Positions 14,742-19,780 of a stretch of DNA of 20,866 bases are shown piece after piece (position 1 is the stretch's first letter; the number at the start of each line of letters is the position of its first letter). Both the position numbers and the translations under genes were made by a program. This DNA comes from a virus: positions 1-20,866 of IMG/VR virus record IMGVR_UViG_3300020411_003825; one strand, 5' to 3'. A model generated the notes under the pieces. That model was not told the origin of the DNA, made no database searches, and saw only the letters and a list, made by a program, of their open reading frames with translations.

Positions 14742-16211
14742 TTAGTTCTCTGTTAATACCCAACCATTAATTTCATCATAATATACCAATTCACAAGCAC
14801 CTCTTTCTGTAGCAATAACAAAATTTGTTTCTTCTTTCATAATTTTATGTCCATTTCTATCCACAATAATATTATGGATATGTGAAGATCCTGTTACATC
14901 AATAAGTTTTACAGTATCACCAGACTGTGCTGAAACAGGTAATTGTATTGTTACAGGTCCTGTTTCACAATCAACTAATAATTTATCTCCTTTACTAGCA
15001 GTCCTATTTCCAATAATTGGAATCCAACCATTTGTGTCAGTTGTATATACAGGAGTTCTTTGATCATCTGAACTAGCACCCCCACTACCACCAAGACCAG
15101 GAGTAAAATGTTCATAGACATATAAAATATCAGGAGCGTTTTGTTTTATTTGAATATTTACATAAGATCCAGGTTCTCCCGGATTTCCTATAACTTCTAC
15201 ACCTTCAGTATATTCTATACCACCATTATGTACACCATCAGGAGTAGTGGAAAATCTAATTTGTTTTCCTATCATTGATCCATTACTTACATCAAATCTA
15301 TAATTTGCACCTTTTTGAAAATGTAAAGGATATCTAACGTGTAAATTATTTTTTATAGGATTACCATCAATGTGAAATACTTGTTGTGATATACTTCCAT
15401 CCATAGAAACAGTTACATTCATTGTTTGTGATGTTTTTGATTCAACAAATGCTATAACAGATTGTTGTGTTACTAATGCAGTTGCTGAATTACTTGACAT
15501 ATCATCTTCATCATAAACTGCATCAATTGGACCAGATGATGGTGCGACTAATGTTGCTGTTGAATTAGCAAAAGTAACTATACCAGTATGCATTCCTGAA
15601 GAATAACTAAAATCTGCGCCAGTTCCACCAAATTCAGGAGAAATCTTTGTAGCATTCCATGTACCAAAATCTATTGTTCCAACAATATGAATGGAAACCG
15701 CTCCTTCAGCTGGTATCAATCCTGCTTCAATGGCATCTTGGTTTGTCCATTTGCCTGTAGCTGTATCAAAAGCTAAAATATTATTATCATTTGGAACCGC
15801 ATCCACATTAACATCATTTAAATCATCGACTTTTCTGGTTGATACATGATATTTTGTTGCTAAGACATCAGTATTGGCATATATTGTTAAGTAATCACCA
15901 TCAGCATATGGAATATCAGTATGTGTGATTTCTGTAACAATTCCTGGTTCTTGTACAGGTTGTTCAGTTGTAGAATATGCGCCACCCCTAACTATAAATG
16001 AAGAATTATTAGATATTGTTTCTTGTACTCCTAAATCACCAATAAGATCAAAAGAAAAAGTTGAATTACCAGTTAATATACCTGCTAAATTTTCAATTGT
16101 AGTTCTTTTAATTTTATTACCATCAGAAGCATCATTTACAACAAGTGAATCTGCTGTTGACAATTGTAAATCAGTAATTAAATCTAACTCACTTATTACT
16201 TTGTTTCCCAT
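14742..16211 (-). CDS. Tail fibre-like protein, second modular copy
   Basis: A 489-aa structural protein with fibre character. The N-terminal 45 residues (MGNKVISELDLITDLQLSTADSLVVNDASDGNKIKRTTIENL) form a common phage fibre start. A KVDDLNDVNVD...NNILAFDTATGKWTN unit follows (128-157), then FGGTGADFSYSSG (194-206), a DEDDMSSNSATALVTQQSV module (234-251), a diverged cupredoxin-like domain (about 278-374) that lacks the Cys seen in the 677-aa protein, and the shared C-terminal domain (about 395-489: GDKLLVDCETGPVTIQLP ... ELVYYDEINGWVLTEN). The order of the last three modules is the same as in the 677-aa protein, so the two are partly duplicated. The ATG overlaps the stop of the hydrolase gene. 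Likely binds to the tail or to the host surface; not identifiable further. Confidence 0.82.
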   Translation of the reverse strand: MGNKVISELDLITDLQLSTADSLVVNDASDGNKIKRTTIENLAGILTGNSTFSFDLIGDLGVQETISNNSSFIVRGGAYSTTEQPVQEPGIVTEITHTDIPYADGDYLTIYANTDVLATKYHVSTRKVDDLNDVNVDAVPNDNNILAFDTATGKWTNQDAIEAGLIPAEGAVSIHIVGTIDFGTWNATKISPEFGGTGADFSYSSGMHTGIVTFANSTATLVAPSSGPIDAVYDEDDMSSNSATALVTQQSVIAFVESKTSQTMNVTVSMDGSISQQVFHIDGNPIKNNLHVRYPLHFQKGANYRFDVSNGSMIGKQIRFSTTPDGVHNGGIEYTEGVEVIGNPGEPGSYVNIQIKQNAPDILYVYEHFTPGLGGSGGASSDDQRTPVYTTDTNGWIPIIGNRTASKGDKLLVDCETGPVTIQLPVSAQSGDTVKLIDVTGSSHIHNIIVDRNGHKIMKEETNFVIATERGACELVYYDEINGWVLTEN

Positions 16212-16771
16212 TAAATATCTTTCGATGAATAAAAAATATGTCTATCTATTTTAACTGTTTTTCTAACATTTTTAGCCCATCTAGGATCTGGAATATAATC
16301 TGCATGATAAAAAGTAGCACCATCTGTTATATCAACGTGTTCTCTATCTTTAAGTAAGAACCTTGCTACCTCTACTGATTTTTTCCAAAGTTTACCCTTA
16401 AATGGTACATCATGTTTACCATCACAGTACCAGCTAAACTGGCATCTGTCTCTTATTGGAAAACCATTTTTATAATGTTTTCCTTGGGTTATAACTCCAC
16501 AAACTGTATTTGGGAATTTAACACTACTCATTCTATTTAGTACTACTTGACCGACAGCAATTTTTCCTGCGGTGGATTCGACCGCCGCCTCAAAGTAAAT
16601 ATTCTTAGACATACAATCCAAATCAACAGGATCTATAATTTTTTCTTCACTAAAAATTGTTGGTTGAATTGTTGGGGCGGGGGGAACCCAAATATCTTGA
16701 GTTATATTACTGTTTGCTACAGTAAATGGAATTATTAATAATAGTATTGTTGTTGTAATTATGCGTAACAT
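16211..16771 (-). CDS. Secreted SleB/CwlJ-type cell wall hydrolase
   Basis: A 186-aa peptidoglycan hydrolase of the Hydrolase_2 (SleB/CwlJ) family, probably the endolysin. Residues 1-20 form a signal peptide (MLRIITTTILLLIIPFTVANS), a short Pro-rich linker follows, and the catalytic domain runs from about 50 to 182. Family motifs are KNIYFEAAVESTAGKIAVGQVVLNRM with the likely catalytic Glu61, VCGVI, CQFSWYCDG, GATFYHADYIPDPRW and DRHIFY. Four Cys (53, 91, 110, 116) in an exported protein may form disulphides. Export by the host Sec system would put it in the periplasm without needing a large-hole holin. AAGAGG precedes the ATG and an exact TATAAATA lies about 130 bases upstream. It leads the fibre operon, so a virion-associated role is an alternative to lysis. 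Confidence 0.9.
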   Translation of the reverse strand: MLRIITTTILLLIIPFTVANSNITQDIWVPPAPTIQPTIFSEEKIIDPVDLDCMSKNIYFEAAVESTAGKIAVGQVVLNRMSSVKFPNTVCGVITQGKHYKNGFPIRDRCQFSWYCDGKHDVPFKGKLWKKSVEVARFLLKDREHVDITDGATFYHADYIPDPRWAKNVRKTVKIDRHIFYSSKDI

Positions 16772-16833
16772 ATTACCTCTTAATATGGGTTATAAAAAGC
16801 CTACCAAGTTTTTAAGTTTTTTATTTTTTTTAT

Positions 16834-16848
16834 GAAGTAGGATACTTC
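16834..16848. other. Small inverted repeat upstream of the hydrolase gene
   Basis: GAAGTA, three-base loop, TACTTC: a perfect 6-bp stem. On the plus strand it is followed by TTTT, but no gene is transcribed that way. On the minus strand, which is transcribed, it lies in the leader between the TATAAATA and the hydrolase ATG, and an A-rich stretch follows. Confidence 0.4.
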
Positions 16849-16890
16849 TTTTGATATATGATAGGCATGTTGAAACCTTTCCTTTGAGTT

Positions 16891-16910
16891 GTAGTTATAT
16901 TTATAACTAC
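16891..16910. repeat. Perfect 20-base palindrome around a late promoter
   Basis: GTAGTTATATTTATAACTAC has two perfect 9-base arms and a 2-base centre. It contains the TATAAATA box (16898-16905) and the stop codon of the 126-aa gene. Such a dyad could bind a dimeric protein or form a hairpin at the 3' end of the upstream mRNA. Confidence 0.7.
16898..16905 (-). promoter_or_regulatory. T4-type late promoter before hydrolase and fibre genes
   Basis: Exact TATAAATA on the minus strand at the start of the 135-base gap that separates the accessory operon from the hydrolase gene. The leader would be about 120 bases, longer than at the other late promoters here, and contains a 6-bp inverted repeat. 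Confidence 0.65.
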
Positions 16911-17287
16911 TTATCCTCTGTACTCCTAGTGATTTCAAGGATTTTATCGATTTGTTTTTGTAGTTTCTCAGTTCTATTTGGCCAATAAATATATTCCTTA
17001 TCTGGATTTTTTTGCAAATTTTTCAATAAAGGAATAATCATTTTTTCCAAATCTTTAAAAACTTGAGAATTTTCACTTTGATATTTTTCTTCTAATTCTT
17101 TTTTTCTAGCATCAACCTCCAATGTCAACATAGTTTGAATTGTATCTAGTCTTTCTAAAACATGATTGCTTTGTACTTCAACTTTTCCAACAGCTTCTGC
17201 TGTTTTAGAAGGACTAACTATTTCACCAAGTTCATCCGCGTCAACCGCAGAAAACCCAAAATCAAAATCTTCCCAATCTTCAGACAT
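16907..17287 (-). CDS. Unknown acidic coiled-coil protein
   Basis: A 126-aa protein of a kind found in marine T4-like phages, function unknown. It starts with an acidic aromatic peptide, MSEDWEDFDFGFSAVDADEL, which looks like a short binding tail. A linker follows, then a long helical region with heptad-like spacing (VLERLDTIQTMLTLEVDARKKELEEKYQ, 43-70). The C-terminal part, MIIPLLKNLQKNPDKEYIYWPNRTEKLQKQIDKIL (83-117), is the part I would expect to be most conserved. TAGGAAAAT precedes the ATG, placed at the stop of the upstream gene. It is the last gene of the accessory operon. No membrane segment, enzyme motif or capsid targeting-like start is seen. Confidence 0.8.
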   Translation of the reverse strand: MSEDWEDFDFGFSAVDADELGEIVSPSKTAEAVGKVEVQSNHVLERLDTIQTMLTLEVDARKKELEEKYQSENSQVFKDLEKMIIPLLKNLQKNPDKEYIYWPNRTEKLQKQIDKILEITRSTEDK

Positions 17288-17293
17288 ATTTTC

Positions 17294-18472
17294 CTATTTA
17301 AATCCTAAATCTTTTAATTGATTAATGGTATCAGTAGCACTTGTATGATGAATGCCGATACCACCTTTTGCTCTAAACTCTTTTATATTACCCGCATGAT
17401 CATCAATTAAAACATTAGGTCTTCCATCTCTACCATCTTTAGCAAACTGTTGTTTATCTTGTCTAGAAACTGCTCTCATATCACTCTGTTTTAAATTAAA
17501 ATGTTTTTTCATCCATTTAGTTTTATCACTTGCTGCTTGTTTAGATATATCACCTCTACTTTCTCTAGGTATAGCAGTCAACATAATTGGATTATATTTA
17601 CCAATAAAATTCCAAAGTTTTTTTGCATCTGGCATTAATGGTAATTTAGCAAAAGTGTCTTTTGGAAGATCCGGCCAAAACTTATCCTTAAACCTTGTTC
17701 CTAAAATTTTACCAGTAAAGGCATGAAAATCAGCAATTACTCCATCCATGTCACAATAGATTTGTGGGGTATCAAATTCATCTAATTCAATTTCTTCTCT
17801 CATTTTTAATCTTTTTTCTTTATCAATCCATTTTTTAGCAATATGATTTTGTAAAGGTTCTTGAACTATTGATCTTATCTTAACAAAAACTTTTCTAAAT
17901 ACATCTTCACTAGCATCATTATTATCAACAATAATAAAATTTTTATTACCAAAGTAACTTTGAAATTTTCCAAGATTTTTTTGAACATCTTCCCAACTTG
18001 TTTTTACAATTTTATCTGGTAATGTTCTGGGTCGCATTTGATTTCTTTGTAATGCAACATCAAGAGATGTATTTACAAAAATCATTAATGTATCATATCC
18101 AAGTCCTCGCAATCCTTCTGAAGCTGATTTAATTTTATCAAAATCTTTTCCAGTACCATCAATAATCATTCCAAGTCTTCCATCAACCCATTGTTTCATT
18201 CTCATCTTTGTAAGTTTCTTTGCTTTATCTCTAATGATTTGAGATTTTTCAAAATCTTTTTCATCAAATTTAGTGAAATCCATTCCTAAACCAGATGATT
18301 TTAATTTAAGTTCATATATATCATCTGAATTAACAACTTTCATTCCTAAACCACCTGTCGCTTTCCCAGCAACATATGATTTACCAGAACCTGGGCCACC
18401 TGCTAAAAATATTGCTTTAAATATTGAGGGATCATACATTCCCTCAATCATAAATTCATTAAAAGACTTCAT
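17294..18472 (-). CDS. P-loop kinase fused to HAD phosphatase (Pnkp-like layout)
   Basis: Two-domain protein of 392 aa. The N-terminal kinase of the zeta-toxin/polynucleotide kinase type has Walker A GGPGSGKS (about 25-32), NSDD (48-51), the Walker B-like IIDGTGKD (103-110) and an Arg-rich lid RNQMRPRTLP (143-152). The C-terminal HAD domain has motif I DMDGV (241-245), the motif II Thr in IMLTAIP (about 299), a Lys in DKTKW and motif IV IDDHAGN (356-362). Kinase first, HAD second is the order of T4 Pnkp, but the substrate cannot be told from sequence; DMDGV is also common in phage nucleotidases. It begins MKSFNEFMIEG, a capsid targeting-like peptide. I prefer the ATG at 18472 because that peptide then starts at Met1; an in-frame ATG at 18487 would add five residues. 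The start overlaps the preceding gene. Confidence 0.85.
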   Translation of the reverse strand: MKSFNEFMIEGMYDPSIFKAIFLAGGPGSGKSYVAGKATGGLGMKVVNSDDIYELKLKSSGLGMDFTKFDEKDFEKSQIIRDKAKKLTKMRMKQWVDGRLGMIIDGTGKDFDKIKSASEGLRGLGYDTLMIFVNTSLDVALQRNQMRPRTLPDKIVKTSWEDVQKNLGKFQSYFGNKNFIIVDNNDASEDVFRKVFVKIRSIVQEPLQNHIAKKWIDKEKRLKMREEIELDEFDTPQIYCDMDGVIADFHAFTGKILGTRFKDKFWPDLPKDTFAKLPLMPDAKKLWNFIGKYNPIMLTAIPRESRGDISKQAASDKTKWMKKHFNLKQSDMRAVSRQDKQQFAKDGRDGRPNVLIDDHAGNIKEFRAKGGIGIHHTSATDTINQLKDLGFK

Positions 18473-19043
18473 ACCATTCATCACCATTTTTCTTTGTATA
18501 ATACATACTAGTTTCTATTTTTTCTTCTAATGTAAATTGTTCATCTCTCATTTTTAATAAAAACTTTTGATTCCTTTGCTTTCCTTTATGTAATTTTGAA
18601 AACAAATCTTGAAATTTATTTCCTCTACTATCTACTGAAATACTTTTTCCACCGTGATCAAAATTTGCATGAATTTTTCCATGATGATTACCTGGAGACT
18701 TATTTGTTCCTATTAATGAAAAATCATCATTATCTTTATGAATGACAGAATGTTGATCATATTTTTTGCCCAATTCCATCATGTGTTTTCTTTCAATGTT
18801 TGGAATCATTAAAGATTTTTCTTTTACAAATCCACCCTCTTCTTTATATCCACCTCTCATTTCAATATAACCATGTCCCAATTTTCTAACATGATTTTTC
18901 AACTCAGTAAATCTTTTTTCATTTTCTTCATCTGAATGTTCTTGTCTATGTGGAGACATAATACCAAATTTTGGTGTTTTGTTTACATGATGCATTACTC
19001 TTGATAAACTAGATTCCTGCAATGTTTGTTTAAATGTTTTCAT
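18459..19043 (-). CDS. DUF3293-like protein with capsid targeting-like start
   Basis: A 194-aa protein resembling the DUF3293 family: TPKFGIMSPHRQEHSDEENEKRFTELKNHVRKLGHGYIEMRGGYKE (about 24-69) followed by EKSLMIPNIERKHMMELGKKYDQHSVIHKDNDDFSLIGT (75-113) matches the family pattern of an opening region, an 'E.N..R...L...' helix and a closing 'LG..Y.Q.AVI' unit. The C-terminal third is His-, Lys- and Gly-rich and unlike the family core. It begins MKTFKQTLQESSLS; L-Q-E followed by Ser would suit gp21 cleavage. The family's biochemical role is unknown to me. AAAAGGAAAA precedes the ATG and the start overlaps the stop of the upstream gene as ATGA. The family assignment is from memory of the motif pattern. 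Confidence 0.75.
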   Translation of the reverse strand: MKTFKQTLQESSLSRVMHHVNKTPKFGIMSPHRQEHSDEENEKRFTELKNHVRKLGHGYIEMRGGYKEEGGFVKEKSLMIPNIERKHMMELGKKYDQHSVIHKDNDDFSLIGTNKSPGNHHGKIHANFDHGGKSISVDSRGNKFQDLFSKLHKGKQRNQKFLLKMRDEQFTLEEKIETSMYYTKKNGDEWYEVF

Positions 19044-19354
19044 AATTTTCCTTTTCCAAAATTTGATACATTAATTGGTTTACCTTTTCTATCTGGATTG
19101 CTGTCATGTTTTCTTTTTGCTCTAGTTGCAGCACCTCTTTCTTTTTTAGAAAGTTGTTGTCTTTTTTTCTTTGACATACATTTTGGTTTAGGTCCATCAC
19201 CTTTACCGTCACCATCAGTATCATCTCTAGCACAATCACCTACAACTTTACCTTTTGAGTCTACTCTTTTCCAATCACCGTCAGGATGATCTTTAGAAAA
19301 CCATTTTCTCAAATCTTCTACAAAGACTCCGTATGACTTCAACCTTTTTTCCAT
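19040..19354 (-). CDS. Small basic protein, DUF5872-like
   Basis: A 104-aa basic protein. The region DLRKWFSKDHPDGDWKRVDSKGKVVGDCARDDTDGDGKGDGPKPKCMSKKKRQQLSKKERGAATRAKRKH resembles the short phage family I know as DUF5872 (L.KWF.E.W..I...G....CG......PKC.P..KA..L.K.ER). Two Cys (in GDCARD and PKCMSK) flank an Asp/Gly-rich loop that could bind a metal ion; this is inference. The C-terminal half is Lys- and Arg-rich and may bind nucleic acid. It starts MEKRLKSYGVFVEDLRKWF, so unlike its neighbours it has no MKTFKEF start. It overlaps the 57-aa gene upstream by 16 bases and the DUF3293-like gene downstream by four. AAAGGTGG lies just before the ATG. Confidence 0.75.
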   Translation of the reverse strand: MEKRLKSYGVFVEDLRKWFSKDHPDGDWKRVDSKGKVVGDCARDDTDGDGKGDGPKPKCMSKKKRQQLSKKERGAATRAKRKHDSNPDRKGKPINVSNFGKGKL

Positions 19355-19512
19355 CCACCACCTTTAGATTTATACCACTTTGCTGCCCAACCATTTGCAT
19401 AAGCGGATGGGTAAACATCAAATTTAGATTTTGCTAATGACTTAGCTTTTGACCAAAGTTTAGGATTTGTTGGTTTATTTTCTTCTGAAATGAATTCTTT
19501 AAATGTCACCAT
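19339..19512 (-). CDS. 57-aa small basic protein with capsid targeting-like start
   Basis: A short gene that is easily missed. The ATG at 19512 overlaps the stop of the upstream gene (ATGGTGA) and translation gives MVTFKEFISEENKPTNPK, then LWSKAKSLAKSKFDVYPSAY, then ANGWAAKWYKSKGGGWKKG and a TGA at 19341-19339. The KPTNP.LW..AK..AK.KFDVYPSAYAN.WAAKWYK..GGGW pattern is one I know from many marine phage proteins and small ORFs of unknown function. The first 10 residues match the MKTFKEF...E peptide, with I-S-E directly before Glu as a possible gp21 cleavage site, which would leave a basic, aromatic-rich peptide of 47 residues. It overlaps both neighbours, as coupled genes do. Confidence 0.85.
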   Translation of the reverse strand: MVTFKEFISEENKPTNPKLWSKAKSLAKSKFDVYPSAYANGWAAKWYKSKGGGWKKG

Positions 19513-19778
19513 GCTTTACAACTCCAATATCTTGCTTTAGTTCTTGGTCCAGGGTTATCACAATTATGTCTTGCTCTAAAAGATTTTCTTCTAGCGGGGT
19601 TGGACTTTTTAATTCTCATGTTGGGATCACCGAACTCAACTTTTTTAACATTACCAGTTGATGGATCTTTAACATAAACCTTAGACTTTTTAACATCCCC
19701 CTTCATTTTCTTACCCAAAGGAACGTCTCTACCTTGATACTCTGCTTCAGATATCATATATTCTTTAAATGTTTTCAT
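19506..19778 (-). CDS. Small basic DUF6321-like protein with capsid targeting-like start
   Basis: A 90-aa very basic protein. After the start MKTFKEYMISEAEYQGRDV, the rest (LGKKMKGDVKKSKVYVKDP, NVKKVEFGDPNMRIKKSNPARRKSFRARHNCDNPGPRTKARYWSCKAW) matches a short conserved family of phage and bacterial proteins I know as DUF6321, function unknown. Two Cys and one His in RARHNCDNPG and YWSCKAW might form a small metal or disulphide site. I-S-E followed by Ala is an ideal L/I-x-E cleavage site for gp21, removing 11 residues. AAGGAAATAAAA before the ATG is supplied by the end of the upstream gene. High Lys/Arg content would suit a DNA-associated internal virion protein, but this is inference. Confidence 0.82.
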   Translation of the reverse strand: MKTFKEYMISEAEYQGRDVPLGKKMKGDVKKSKVYVKDPSTGNVKKVEFGDPNMRIKKSNPARRKSFRARHNCDNPGPRTKARYWSCKAW

Positions 19779-19780
19779 TT

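Noticed and set aside
16834-16848. Plus-strand intrinsic terminator (stem followed by TTTT).
   Set aside because: No plus-strand gene exists nearby, the stem is weak, and T-runs are common in this AT-rich DNA.
17294-18472. Zeta toxin of a toxin-antitoxin system.
   Set aside because: The P-loop domain is of that general type, but there is no epsilon-like antitoxin, and the HAD domain and phage operon context point to an end-processing or nucleotide enzyme.
19030-19239. Second minus-strand frame overlapping the basic DUF5872-like gene.
   Set aside because: It lacks a family pattern, whereas the frame of 19040-19354 matches a known type and overlaps its neighbours in the usual way.
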